From Eisenbergiella tayi (GTDB taxonomy: Bacteria; Bacillota; Clostridia; Lachnospirales; Lachnospiraceae), in NCBI RefSeq assembly GCF_001881565.1, contig NZ_MPDJ01000001.1:1689234-1753233 (forward strand): 64,000 bases of DNA. Reading direction: 5' to 3'. Shown one piece after another: positions 1 to 7,620 of this stretch (position 1 is its first letter; each line of letters begins with the position of its first letter). The translations under genes were made by a program, and so were the position numbers. The notes under the pieces are model-generated. The model did not search any database and was not told the DNA's origin. It saw only the letters and a list, made by a program, of their open reading frames with translations.

Positions 1-75
1 CCCGGAACGGGGGTCTGCTTGCGGCTGAACGACCTCCCGGAGCCAGAGAAGAAAAGAAGGCTCCCCGGCGCTCAT
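1..75 (-). CDS. Unknown protein, partial at window edge
   Basis: An ATG at 75 overlaps the TGA of the preceding gene as ATGA, which is usual for translational coupling. The frame stays open for 25 codons to the edge and begins MSAGEPSFLL. The piece is too short for a function; coupling is the only support. Confidence 0.45.
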   Translation of the reverse strand, partial: MSAGEPSFLLWLREVVQPQADPRSG

Positions 76-311
76 ACCGATTCCTCCGGCTTGCCGGCCT
101 TTTCATAGTAGACCTTGCGAGTGCCGGCGCCGCGAACTTGGAAGATAAAACCGGGCACCATCTCAGCCAGCTTGTCAGCATACATTTTGGCGCGGCCACA
201 ATCTGGGATCAGCGTAGCATAAACCAGGCCGACTCCAACTTTTCCTTCATGCAAATTTATAGCGCCATAACAGCGGGCTCCAATTTTCTTCCCATAGACG
301 ATATAGTTCAT
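72..311 (-). CDS. Small unknown protein, 79 aa
   Basis: A 79-residue protein beginning MNYIVYGKKIGARC. An AAAGGGCGGG stretch lies 5-10 nt before the ATG and could act as a weak ribosome site. It has no membrane segment or recognisable motif. It is co-directional with its neighbours and its stop overlaps the start of the next gene by ATGA, so it belongs to the accessory gene array of element A. I do not recognise the family. It is basic in the middle and contains a KVYYEKAG stretch near the C-terminus that could be a beta strand; no function is claimed. Confidence 0.6.
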   Translation of the reverse strand: MNYIVYGKKIGARCYGAINLHEGKVGVGLVYATLIPDCGRAKMYADKLAEMVPGFIFQVRGAGTRKVYYEKAGKPEESV

Positions 312-329
312 CGCTTCCCGCCCTTTCTG

Positions 330-767
330 TTAATACCAGATGAAAGTCTGGCCGCATAATACCTGAATACGGTCCATAATGGCATCAACTTTCTTTTCGG
401 AGAGGGGAACATCTGCATTATTCCAGTGCCGAATCAATTCTTCCAGTGTACGGTCTGGAGCTGATACACAGAAATCACAGCAAAAGTTATAGAGCGGCTG
501 CCCGGTATAGGCTTCAAAGACGCTTTCAGTACCATCAGCAATCCGCTGTCTCTGGTTCCCACTGTAGTTGATACGGCCTAAATAGGCGGTACCATAGCGT
601 TCACGGTAGGCATTGATGATTTTGCGGTTTAAGTCATTGTAAGTATCATCGGCTTCATCAATCCTGAGATACCCTTCACGAGCGAGGGCATACTCCCGCT
701 GCACTTGCAGGTAGTAGGAGAGGGCGTCCATGGGTTTCGGATCATGCGTGGGATGTTTTAGTTTCAT
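330..767 (-). CDS. Unknown protein, 145 aa
   Basis: The start at 767 is chosen because AGGAGG lies 8 nt before this ATG; a TTG one codon upstream is less likely. The protein begins MKLKHPTHDPKPMDALSYYL and is rich in Tyr, Arg and Asp, soluble, without membrane segments. The C-terminal half has one CCDFC cluster around residues 95-99 that might bind metal, but no second cluster is present. A strong terminator hairpin (782-828) sits directly before its ribosome site, a layout repeated across element A. Family not recognised. Confidence 0.65.
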   Translation of the reverse strand: MKLKHPTHDPKPMDALSYYLQVQREYALAREGYLRIDEADDTYNDLNRKIINAYRERYGTAYLGRINYSGNQRQRIADGTESVFEAYTGQPLYNFCCDFCVSAPDRTLEELIRHWNNADVPLSEKKVDAIMDRIQVLCGQTFIWY

Positions 768-781
768 CAAAAAATCCTCCT

Positions 782-828
782 AAAAAACAAGGGACCGGCA
801 AACAGCAAATGCGCTGTTTGTCGATCCC
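782..828 (-). terminator. Intrinsic terminator before the gene at 330-767
   Basis: A 16-bp stem (791-806 with 813-828, 14 pairs matched) with a 6-nt loop is followed on the minus strand by TTGTTTTTT. The U-run runs straight into the AGGAGG of the next gene. Confidence 0.85.
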
Positions 829-840
829 TTTGTGATAGTG

Positions 841-940
841 TCCCTTGCCAAATAGCAAGGCATTTGTCAAATAAGAAAAAGTGTAGAGTTTTATTTCTGT
901 GGAGCAACATTGAAAGTATCAATGATACAATACTGGCAGA
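841..940. other. Intergenic stretch with a short hairpin
   Basis: It holds a perfect 6-bp hairpin (CCTTGC...GCAAGG, 844-861) and an inverted repeat GTATC-AT-GATAC-like at about 917-929, just past the end of the Doc gene. There is no clear U-run, so a terminator role is uncertain. Confidence 0.35.
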
Positions 941-1330
941 TCAATCAGAAAAATCTTTTAGGTGCTGAATGATCCATGCTTGCAGCTCGTGTTCTCCCGC
1001 ACTGCCATTTGCAATAGAGATAAACATATCCGCAAGTTCGCCGGGCTTCAGTTCAAGAACATAGCCGTTCCATTTCAGCAGCAACTGCGTCATCATTGCG
1101 CCAATCCGTTTGTTACCATCAAGAAAGGCATGATTGGAGGCCAGTCCAAACCCTATTCTGGCTATTTTCGCAAGGTCCGTTTCAAAAAGATCAAAACCGG
1201 CAAAGGTTTGCAACGGAGCATTGACTGCGGCTTCCAGACTATTTCGGTCCCGAATACCGTCCAACCCACCTGAAGCTTTGATGATCCTGCTATGGACGGC
1301 GATAACATCTTCAACCGTCACCCAAATCAT
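941..1330 (-). CDS. doc: Doc-type Fic-fold toxin
   Basis: The 129-residue protein carries the Fic/Doc catalytic motif HAFLDGNKR at residues 67-75, with the Lys typical of Doc rather than the Gly-Arg end typical of AMP-transferring Fic proteins. Doc of phage P1 phosphorylates EF-Tu and stops translation; the same activity is inferred here. The length fits Doc (about 126 aa). Its start overlaps the end of the upstream antitoxin gene by 4 nt (ATGA), so the two are translated together. The partner is not Phd-like but a RelB/DinJ-type protein, an unusual pairing. The toxin would act in the cytosol and probably stabilises element A. Confidence 0.88.
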   Translation of the reverse strand: MIWVTVEDVIAVHSRIIKASGGLDGIRDRNSLEAAVNAPLQTFAGFDLFETDLAKIARIGFGLASNHAFLDGNKRIGAMMTQLLLKWNGYVLELKPGELADMFISIANGSAGEHELQAWIIQHLKDFSD

Positions 1331-1578
1331 TCCGCCATCCTCTTATAGTCATCAGCGAAAGAACTTAAAACCGCATCGGTATCCGCCAACATCTGCTCCC
1401 TTGAAATTTCTGCAGATGGTGTGTTAAGAGTTAAGGGAAACGGCATTCCATTATTGCGGACAAAGGCATTTGCAAAAATGTTGAATGCGGTGGATGTGGA
1501 TATGCCCAGCTGCTCGCAGATGGCGGCCATTTGCGCTTTGACCTGACTATCTATTCTAAATGTCATATTGGTATCCAT
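1327..1578 (-). CDS. RelB/DinJ-type antitoxin
   Basis: An 83-residue protein starting MDTNMTFRIDSQVKAQ, with the ribbon-helix-helix layout of DinJ/RelB antitoxins: an N-terminal strand, then the helix pair around LGISTSTAFNIFANAFV, then the typical GMPF segment at residues 43-46, and an acidic toxin-binding tail. GGAGG stands 8 nt before the ATG, and a good sigma-A promoter (1602-1630) lies just upstream, so the pair forms its own transcription unit. The RHH part should bind its own promoter and the tail should mask the Doc partner encoded directly downstream. Confidence 0.85.
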   Translation of the reverse strand: MDTNMTFRIDSQVKAQMAAICEQLGISTSTAFNIFANAFVRNNGMPFPLTLNTPSAEISREQMLADTDAVLSSFADDYKRMAE

Positions 1579-1601
1579 ATAATCGACCTCCTTGCACTAC
1601 A

Positions 1602-1630
1602 ATTATACTACATATCATGTGCAAATGCAA
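1602..1630 (-). promoter_or_regulatory. Sigma-A promoter of the DinJ/Doc pair
   Basis: TTGCAT (1625-1630), a 17-bp spacer, and a perfect TATAAT (1602-1607) read toward the antitoxin start at 1578. Spacing and distance to the ribosome site fit a short-leader promoter. Confidence 0.75.
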
Positions 1631-1695
1631 CGAGTAGGATGCTTAATTGAAGAAGGCCACGGGAACCAATCGTCTTTGAGGGAGTGCTGTATCAT

Positions 1696-2244
1696 CTATG
1701 CGGCAGCTTCTGCGGGAGGCAGCTCGTTGATGATGGGAGCGGAAAGTAAAATGGCCGTTTCGGTATCTTCCATTAACAGCCACGCACCATCGCGCCAAAC
1801 ACAAGAAGTTGCCTTGTTGTAAATCTCCGGGACCTTATTGGGATCGTCGATGCACTCGCGGGTAACGAGCAGGCACATGTGATCGAGATAGAAATAGTGA
1901 AGAGATTTTTCAATTTCCTCTCGTAAGGTATGGGCCAGGGCTGCAATTTCATCCATATCCTGCCGCTGAAAAGCAGCCTCGGAAATCTTTTTCAGGCACT
2001 GTGTTTGCTGAATCGCTGCATCAATGTAGGTTTTGGCCTCGTTAAACAGGCTGCGCCGGATACGAATATCACATAGAGCTACATGACGGGTGTATTCGGT
2101 GGCTGCTTTGCAGATTTGCCCCCGCAGTTCTTCATAAGGTTTTTGGTACTTTGTTTTCAGCACTTCCAGCGATACAACTTCCAGATTTCTCCGAAGGGTA
2201 TCCAAATGAATTTCAAGTGCCTTGCGTAATTCTTTTTCGTCCAT
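1696..2244 (-). CDS. Unknown helical protein, 182 aa
   Basis: The start at 2244 (MDEKELRKALEIHLD) is chosen because GGAGG lies 6 nt before it; a longer frame up to 2352 has no ribosome site and overlaps the upstream gene. The protein is mostly alpha-helical, with Arg/Glu-rich helices in residues 1-120 and a short strand-rich C-terminus, ending EAAA. It is soluble. It follows the 289-residue gene by about 26 bp and is probably co-transcribed. No family is recognised. Confidence 0.7.
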   Translation of the reverse strand: MDEKELRKALEIHLDTLRRNLEVVSLEVLKTKYQKPYEELRGQICKAATEYTRHVALCDIRIRRSLFNEAKTYIDAAIQQTQCLKKISEAAFQRQDMDEIAALAHTLREEIEKSLHYFYLDHMCLLVTRECIDDPNKVPEIYNKATSCVWRDGAWLLMEDTETAILLSAPIINELPPAEAAA

Positions 2245-2270
2245 AGTTTTCCTCCATTTCACAACAGAAA

Positions 2271-3140
2271 TTACTTTTGTGGGGATGCCTGCTGATCCTC
2301 CTGTAAAATATCCTGTGCGGCCTTGGATACTGCATCCCAGTAACACTCCCAATAGGTATCGCAGAGATCCAGGTAGTGGCTGATGCGCCCTTTGATGTCC
2401 GCATTGTGCAGCAGTTGTTTTTTCTGATCTTCTGTCAGAGCCAGATACTCCGGCAAAGCTTGAGCTTTATCAAGAAAATCCTCCCGTGCGCACTCATCTT
2501 CATAGGCTGCCGCCACGGTGCGTATAAATTCAGGAGCCAGCGGCAGAGGCCGTTTTTCAATGGAGAGGTAAAAGTGGTTTTCGCAGTATTCCCCATCCAG
2601 ATAGCACTCATAGCTTTCTGCGGTTTCTTCCTCTGCAAACTGACTCTTTTCACGCCATTTCTCAATGCAGCCGCTCTCCAGTTCGTTTTTCAGATCGTCA
2701 TGAAATTGCCGCTGGGCATCCATTAAATTAGTGAACGGAGCCTCATAAGAGCCAAATTCCCCGTCAGTGGCCCAATGCGAGACGACGACATAAAGCGTAC
2801 CTTGGGGATACGCCTGCTCGGGAACGGCCAGAGGCGTCAACATTTCAGGCGCCATGATGACCAGTTCCAGCCCTAAATCCTCCACACGCTTTGGCGCACC
2901 ATAGAGTTCAGAAAAAGTCTGCTCCAGTGCGCGGCGGGCAGCGGAAAGGCACGGCGGGTCAAATTCACAATAGATGTCCGGCGTATCATTTTCAGTTTCC
3001 CGGTCATCATCCGTGCGAATTTCAAGGATGCGCCCGAAGAGCCCGCTGTACTCACTCGCTTCATTGGCGAGGACGCGGCTGCCTACTGTGTAGGTGATGT
3101 TCTCATGTGAGAATTTCTCATCCGGTTTCTTATAAATCAT
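2271..3140 (-). CDS. Unknown acidic protein, 289 aa
   Basis: A soluble, acidic protein beginning MIYKKPDEKFSHENITYTVG. Residues 12-60 look like a small beta-barrel (VGSRVLANEASEYSGLFGRI followed by an acidic stretch), which could be an SH3- or KOW-like fold; the rest is mixed helix and strand with several Tyr/Glu-rich helices. Reading starts behind an AAGGGAGGAA site. Proteins of this kind occur as accessory genes in clostridial conjugative elements, but no function is known to me. Confidence 0.7.
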   Translation of the reverse strand: MIYKKPDEKFSHENITYTVGSRVLANEASEYSGLFGRILEIRTDDDRETENDTPDIYCEFDPPCLSAARRALEQTFSELYGAPKRVEDLGLELVIMAPEMLTPLAVPEQAYPQGTLYVVVSHWATDGEFGSYEAPFTNLMDAQRQFHDDLKNELESGCIEKWREKSQFAEEETAESYECYLDGEYCENHFYLSIEKRPLPLAPEFIRTVAAAYEDECAREDFLDKAQALPEYLALTEDQKKQLLHNADIKGRISHYLDLCDTYWECYWDAVSKAAQDILQEDQQASPQK

Positions 3141-3203
3141 AGTCCATTCCTCCCTTGAAGGGGAAAAGCAAGTCCCCTTGATTCATCAATAAATGTGCCT
3201 TTA

Positions 3204-3365
3204 TTATCCGCGTCGAAAATGACGGCACCGCTCGTAAACATGAAAATGAGCAGTGGAATAAAAGCGATATGCCTGCTGCTTTTTAGGCGGCAGCAGCCAA
3301 CGGCGGATGGGCCGCTTGGCAGTACCGCAAACTGCAGGCTTTTGGCTTTTGAAGATTTTCATCAT
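3204..3365 (-). CDS. Small basic RWLL-type protein, 53 aa
   Basis: A short frame behind a strong AAGGAGG site encodes a basic protein beginning MMKIFKSQKPAVCG and containing RRWLLPPKKQQAYRFYS. The core resembles the 48-residue protein at 16,733-16,879 (RFRWLLYQKPKAYPSRP): RWLL, then Lys residues, then AY. This similarity supports it being real. An alternative ATG at 3369 opens a 28-codon frame with a poorer ribosome-site distance. Function unknown; a nucleic-acid or membrane-surface role would fit the charge but is only a guess. Confidence 0.45.
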   Translation of the reverse strand: MMKIFKSQKPAVCGTAKRPIRRWLLPPKKQQAYRFYSTAHFHVYERCRHFRRG

Positions 3366-3402
3366 CCATATCCTCCTTGATAGACTGTACGCGAAATGGT
3401 GA

Positions 3403-3897
3403 TCACCCTTCCTCCATGTCCTCGCCGGCCTCGATGATACCGCGCTTCCGTTTCAGCTCCGCGATTTTTCGCTTCCACTCTTTCTGCGACTGCTCGGCCC
3501 GTGCCCGTTCCGCTTGCTGATCTTCCGGGGAGAGTGCAGAAAACTCCCCCTCCCGGCGATCTGCGTCAATATCCGCCATGATGCGGCGCACCAGGCGCAG
3601 AGCCAGTTCGCTCTTTGTCGGCGGCAGCTGCTCCATGGCAGCCTGCCCCTGCTGAAAAAGAAGCCGGTACCGGTCGTATTGAGCCTCGGTGATGAAACCC
3701 CATCCGAAGTCATCCTGGAGTTCCCGCTCGCTGTGGTATTGCATCACTTTCTCAAATTCAGCCTGCCGGACAGAGCATTCTTTCTCCACCGTCCGGGCAT
3801 ATTTTGCTTCTATGCGGCGCAGATCTTCCAGCACCTTTGTACAGGCTGCCGCCTCCATCAAATAACCATGGTCCCGCGGTTTCAGATACCTACTCAT
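3403..3897 (-). CDS. Unknown helical protein, 164 aa
   Basis: The start at 3897 (MSRYLKPRDHGYL) overlaps the last codons of the upstream gene, so translation is probably coupled; a start nine codons earlier has no better site. The protein is a run of long charged helices with a Glu/Arg/Lys-rich coiled-coil-like C-terminus (residues 105-160). A GWGFITEAQYDRYR stretch sits near residue 65. Soluble, family not recognised. Confidence 0.65.
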   Translation of the reverse strand: MSRYLKPRDHGYLMEAAACTKVLEDLRRIEAKYARTVEKECSVRQAEFEKVMQYHSERELQDDFGWGFITEAQYDRYRLLFQQGQAAMEQLPPTKSELALRLVRRIMADIDADRREGEFSALSPEDQQAERARAEQSQKEWKRKIAELKRKRGIIEAGEDMEEG

Positions 3898-4579
3898 CCA
3901 GCACCTCCGTTTGCTCATCATCACAGCTTACCAAAGGGCAGGCGTAACTCTTATCAATGCTGGGCATGGTACAGCCCATATCAGGATCATGACAATCACA
4001 ATTCAAGCAGGGAACCAGTGGCTCCGGCTGAAGCCGGATTCCCAAAACGATGAATTCACTCCATCTTCCGCAGTGTGGGCAGGGGATTGTCCCGTTGTAC
4101 GCATGGTCGATCTGCTCTTGTGTAACGGGGGAAATCTTATGGCAGCATTCGTTCCGCACATATACGATATGAGCGGCTCGCCAGACTTCTGGACGGTATC
4201 TCTTATTGAAAGGAAGGTAGCCGCCCCATTGCGGATTGTCGAAAACCCGATCAATGTGTAGCTGAAGGGCTTCTTTTCGCAGTTCAGCGGCTGATGCCCC
4301 GATATAATTGTGTTCGCTGCACCATTGGATCAGATGCTTTAGCAGATGTGTCTCCCCATCGCGTTCGATGACAGCATCCGCCAGCCTGCACCAATCCTTT
4401 TCTTCAATCTCTCCAAGATTGGTTTTTACACCGTCCCACGGCAAATGCTTTTTATCCCGGCCGGAGCCCGTGCTGTTACAGCGGAATACGCCGTATTGCC
4501 AGCGAATATCCTCGTATGTGATAGAAGAGAAGTCTACTCCACTGGGCAGATGATAGTCCCCATATTTCATAGTTTTCAA
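3890..4579 (-). CDS. Unknown protein with zinc-finger-like C-terminus, 229 aa
   Basis: It begins MKTMKYGDYHLPSGVDFSS. Residues about 170-205 contain CPHCGRW and then CLNCDCHDPDMGC, a cysteine-rich pattern able to bind one or two zinc ions. The N-terminal part is Trp/Tyr-rich and soluble. It overlaps the next gene by 8 nt. A nucleic-acid-binding accessory role is possible from the zinc site; the family is not recognised. Confidence 0.68.
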   Translation of the reverse strand: MKTMKYGDYHLPSGVDFSSITYEDIRWQYGVFRCNSTGSGRDKKHLPWDGVKTNLGEIEEKDWCRLADAVIERDGETHLLKHLIQWCSEHNYIGASAAELRKEALQLHIDRVFDNPQWGGYLPFNKRYRPEVWRAAHIVYVRNECCHKISPVTQEQIDHAYNGTIPCPHCGRWSEFIVLGIRLQPEPLVPCLNCDCHDPDMGCTMPSIDKSYACPLVSCDDEQTEVLDE

Positions 4580-4614
4580 TGCCTCATAATTTTCACGACT
4601 GGTCAGACCTTGTT

Positions 4615-4971
4615 TTACACAGTCTGACTGCTATTGTGAATCTCTCCGGTTTGCGCGGGGCCAGCAGACGCATTGGTGTCTTGGCAGGAGCTGTCCGATG
4701 GAGGAATCTCGCCTCTCAAAACAAAAGGAAGAACTGCGTTCCAACTGGTCAGGGGAACTGGATTGCCGTCTATTTCCCGCAGAGCCTCATCCATCCAGCA
4801 CTTTTCGCAGATATATACATGAGCGTATCTGCTCAAACTGTTCAGGAAAAAATACAGCCCGGAGTATAATTCGTTGCGGCCGCACCGCGGGCAGAGAAGC
4901 TGCTGTTCCGTCTCCTGCAGAGGGCAAAGACGCTCAAGAAATCTCTTTGCTTCGTCTTCAGAAAGTTTCAT
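4615..4971 (-). CDS. Zinc-ribbon protein, 118 aa
   Basis: Residues 27-30 read CPRC and about residues 55-58 read CEKC, the two knuckles of a zinc ribbon, separated by a hydrophobic YSGLYFFLNSL stretch. It begins MKLSEDEAKRFLERL and ends in a Ser/Gln-rich tail. Likely a small cytosolic protein of the accessory array; the role is unknown. Confidence 0.65.
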   Translation of the reverse strand: MKLSEDEAKRFLERLCPLQETEQQLLCPRCGRNELYSGLYFFLNSLSRYAHVYICEKCWMDEALREIDGNPVPLTSWNAVLPFVLRGEIPPSDSSCQDTNASAGPAQTGEIHNSSQTV

Positions 4972-5001
4972 ATTGTGTCCTCCATTGCATTTCTTAAAAT
5001 T

Positions 5002-5607
5002 TTATTGGCACCAACTTGGCCGATGCCGGTATAAGGTCAAGCCTGTTATGAGATGGATCTCTTTGTCATTAGTGACTTGAATGAATCCTTTTTTGCGGGC
5101 CACAACCCTGACCTCCTCATTCATGTCAAGACAAAATACTTGTTCCCCGTCCATCTTCCGGAGCTCTTGCGTGGTAAGGGGAACTTCAGCGGCAAATTTG
5201 TTTTCAGGCGGTATAAGCCCAGCTACCAGCATTTGTACTGCGGTCTGAAAACCGGACTCAAAAGCCTGCTCGGCCACAATGCTGCTGCACTCACCGGCGG
5301 CAAGCTGGTACGCTTCCAAGGCGGCTATGGCTTCCGGGGAATTGCCCATTTTCTGGCGCAGGAGTTCCTCTGCCATTGAAGCATTATGGTTAAGCTGCTT
5401 CTGGTGCTCGCTTTGTGTTTTGAACACGCTCGGCTCATAATCTCCATAGTAGAGATCATGAAGAAAATCAGGGTCAGCGACAAAATCGGCTGATAAGGAC
5501 TGCTTGGGCGCAGACAGACTTTCGGCGATTCGTTCCAGAGCCTTGATGAGACTGGGCAGCTGGGAATTAAAAAATCTGCGGCCATATTCTGTTTCGTGCA
5601 AATTCAA
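5002..5607 (-). CDS. Unknown protein, 201 aa
   Basis: It begins MNLHETEYGRRFFNSQLPSL behind a GGAGGTGACG site. The N-terminal 130 residues are helical with a RIAESLSAPKQSL stretch; the C-terminal 60 residues look like a small beta domain (EQVFCLDMNEEVRVVARKKG). A UUCG-loop terminator hairpin (5625-5664) sits directly before its ribosome site. The family is not recognised. Confidence 0.65.
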   Translation of the reverse strand: MNLHETEYGRRFFNSQLPSLIKALERIAESLSAPKQSLSADFVADPDFLHDLYYGDYEPSVFKTQSEHQKQLNHNASMAEELLRQKMGNSPEAIAALEAYQLAAGECSSIVAEQAFESGFQTAVQMLVAGLIPPENKFAAEVPLTTQELRKMDGEQVFCLDMNEEVRVVARKKGFIQVTNDKEIHLITGLTLYRHRPSWCQ

Positions 5608-5624
5608 AATTCGTCACCTCCATA

Positions 5625-5664
5625 TAGAGAAAAACCGCCAGTGCCTTCGGGCCTGTAGCGGTTT
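5625..5664 (-). terminator. Terminator-like hairpin with UUCG-type loop
   Basis: AAACCGC pairs with GCGGTTT, with an inner CAG/CTG and GCC-UUCG-GGC hairpin; on the minus strand it is followed by TTTTTCTC. It lies between the methyltransferase gene and the next ribosome site. Confidence 0.7.
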
Positions 5665-5680
5665 ATGTGAGGCCCCAGAA

Positions 5681-5753
5681 CAGGGACCGGCTTCTTGGTT
5701 GTTCATGAGGACAAACCGCCTGCTCCTTTAGGCGGCAGAGGTATCTGTCCCTG
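5681..5753 (-). repeat. Nested inverted repeat at the methyltransferase stop codon
   Basis: CAGGGAC (5681-5687) pairs with GTCCCTG (5747-5753), enclosing a second hairpin CCGCCT...AGGCGG. The structure overlaps the last codons and stop of the methyltransferase gene and shares its GGGACCG edge with the hairpins at 782, 12172 and 16391. Confidence 0.5.
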
Positions 5754-6498
5754 CAAAGTCACAACATACGATTTCGCATATTGGCGCGGTGCAATGCCAG
5801 TCATTTTTATAGTAGGCCGTGTCGATCCCTTGGTTAAACTCCAATAAAATCCCAGTCCTTTTTTCAAATGTTCTGGCACGCCCTTCCTGAAGCCAGCGAT
5901 GGTCTTCCGTTCCGCTATATACGAATGGCGCGCTCATTTGCGGTATTATGAACGCACCTTCCTTTGCAATACGGGAGGCCGCCTCTATTACCATGTATTC
6001 AAATTCGCCGCTCATGTAGCTTTTGCGGTAATTGTTTGCAATTCGGCCAAACGGCGGATTTGCAATCGCGAAGTCAAATTGGCCCAAGAGGTCAGGCAGA
6101 AAGGGATCAAGAACATCCGCGCATATCCATGTGGCCTCTGGCACAACTTTTTTACCAACCTCAACATAGTGCGGATTCAGTTCTACACAGGTAATATCGG
6201 CATAGCAGCGGCTGCGGTCACTGCATTCCAGCTGTGCCGCATAGCTCAGTACGCCGATTCCAGCACACAGGTCGATAATTCTGATCGTCTTTCCGTATAG
6301 GCACGGAATCTGGAGAGTAAAATCGTTGGCAAGTCCAAAAGGAGTAAAAAATGCACCGGACTTGCTATTGATGTGCTCCGCGTCTTCCCGGAAATTTTCA
6401 AAGATAAAAAGCTTATCTTCGTGGGAAAGGTGTTCTTTCTGCAGGAGACAAACCGCCTGATCATGGAGCTGAATTTCTCTTTTGGTCAGCTTACTCAT
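5728..6498 (-). CDS. N6-adenine DNA methyltransferase
   Basis: The start at 6498 (MSKLTKREIQLHD) follows GGAGG by 6 nt; the longer frame up to 6657 lacks a site. The 256-residue protein has an S-adenosylmethionine motif DLCAGIGVLSYA at residues 76-87, an acidic strand end VELN near 105-108, and the catalytic NPPFG at 147-151, the N6-adenine/N4-cytosine signature. No restriction enzyme gene or target-recognition domain is next to it, so it is an orphan methylase, possibly used for anti-restriction during transfer of element A. It ends TSAA inside a nested hairpin. Confidence 0.88.
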   Translation of the reverse strand: MSKLTKREIQLHDQAVCLLQKEHLSHEDKLFIFENFREDAEHINSKSGAFFTPFGLANDFTLQIPCLYGKTIRIIDLCAGIGVLSYAAQLECSDRSRCYADITCVELNPHYVEVGKKVVPEATWICADVLDPFLPDLLGQFDFAIANPPFGRIANNYRKSYMSGEFEYMVIEAASRIAKEGAFIIPQMSAPFVYSGTEDHRWLQEGRARTFEKRTGILLEFNQGIDTAYYKNDWHCTAPICEIVCCDFAGTDTSAA

Positions 6499-6530
6499 GG
6501 GTATCCTCCATTTATGTGGTTTGGTACAGT

Positions 6531-6986
6531 TTAGACAGTGAAACCTTCCATACTGCAGCGAAGAATGCAGTAGTCGGTCCGAAGGCTTTTCATGTGCCGC
6601 AGAATATCTTCTTTGGACTGGTAGCCCTCCAAATTCAACACCTGCCGTTCTGGACACCCCTTCTCGCTGGTCAGGTTGCAGTACCAGTACCCGCTTTTGG
6701 TCTGGTAGACCTTCCGATTTCTCTTGTGACCGGGAATCGTGAGCGTCAAATGCAGACCGCCGACGCCATACTCTGCATGAACGAGCATAAAAGTCGCTTT
6801 ATACAGCTCGCGTTCTTCCTTTTCTACAAAACCGCAGAGATCAGGCAGCCTGGGGCACCTTCCAGATGTGTGGGGCATATTGCGCCGATTCCGTTGGAAT
6901 TTTCCCCGGCACCAGCAATCCCGCACCTCGCATTTTTCACAATCCACAGCGCCATGAAGCGGTGGGAAATAGTGTTGCTGCTCCAT
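6531..6986 (-). CDS. Cysteine-rich unknown protein, 151 aa
   Basis: The start at 6986 (MEQQHYFPPLHG) follows GGAGG by 7 nt. The N-terminal half has cysteines in CEKCEVRDCWCRG (residues 16-28) and again in RCPRLPDLCGF, a possible metal site; the C-terminal half is strand-rich with TKSGYWYCNLTSEKGCPE. Cytosolic. It directly precedes the methyltransferase gene in the same operon. The family is not recognised. Confidence 0.65.
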   Translation of the reverse strand: MEQQHYFPPLHGAVDCEKCEVRDCWCRGKFQRNRRNMPHTSGRCPRLPDLCGFVEKEERELYKATFMLVHAEYGVGGLHLTLTIPGHKRNRKVYQTKSGYWYCNLTSEKGCPERQVLNLEGYQSKEDILRHMKSLRTDYCILRCSMEGFTV

Positions 6987-6998
6987 CACATGGCCTCC

Positions 6999-7439
6999 TT
7001 AAAAACAGTCATTCTGCATTACTTTTTGGCAGGCCAAGTCCAAACCAGCTTTCAGCTGAGGCATGGCCTCCATGTATTGGGGAGTGATACCCAGGGCATC
7101 AAGCGTGTCTTGAACATCGCCGGTATAGCCGTATTCGTGGTTGGAAAGTTCAGTCAGGAACATTTCATAAATGAAATTATCTCCAGCTTTATCAGCGGCA
7201 ATGGCCTCATCAAGCTCCTTGCGGTGCCGGGCAAACATTTCATGTAGCTTCGGCGCATCGCTTTTGCGGTAAAATCCACCGGTGCCAGCGATAGCATACA
7301 CCTGATTCATGTCGGAAGGGCGCAGGCCGAGCCGGCGCATTCCCTCTGCGAACTGCCGTTGATCGAACGCAAAAAACATGGGAAAGGCGTTGACCTCTTC
7401 CTGCTGGCGATCCCGTAACTCCTGATAGTGGTTTTTCAT
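6999..7439 (-). CDS. Conserved unknown protein, 146 aa
   Basis: It begins MKNHYQELRDRQQEEVNAFP and contains FFAFDQRQFAEGMRRLGL and the loop AGTGGFYRKSDAP. Such proteins occur in gut Clostridia mobile elements and some phages, where they are named only as domains of unknown function. The pattern of an N-terminal helix, FAF motif and later helices (HEMFARHRKELDEAI) suggests a compact soluble domain. It shares an operon with the cysteine-rich gene and the 56-residue gene. Confidence 0.7.
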   Translation of the reverse strand: MKNHYQELRDRQQEEVNAFPMFFAFDQRQFAEGMRRLGLRPSDMNQVYAIAGTGGFYRKSDAPKLHEMFARHRKELDEAIAADKAGDNFIYEMFLTELSNHEYGYTGDVQDTLDALGITPQYMEAMPQLKAGLDLACQKVMQNDCF

Positions 7440-7440
7440 A

Positions 7441-7611
7441 CTATGCGGCCTCCTTTTTCATCCGCTGTACAGACAGCCTGACACGCCATTCATCCGGGCG
7501 GGGCTGACTGCGGCAAATCCGTTCTAAAAGGTCTTTATTCGCACAAACAGCATATTGCTTCCACTGAGGCCCTGGCCCTTGACGGGTCAGGTGCTCCAAG
7601 GCATACATCAT
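7441..7611 (-). CDS. Small basic protein, 56 aa
   Basis: A short frame starting ATGATG at 7611, nine nucleotides after the stop of the YkgJ-like gene, so it is probably translated by re-initiation. It begins MMYALEHLTRQGPGPQWKQY and ends MKKEAA directly before the start of the next gene. It fills the gap between two genes exactly, which supports coding. The function is unknown. Confidence 0.6.
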   Translation of the reverse strand: MMYALEHLTRQGPGPQWKQYAVCANKDLLERICRSQPRPDEWRVRLSVQRMKKEAA

Positions 7612-7620
7612 CACAGCACC

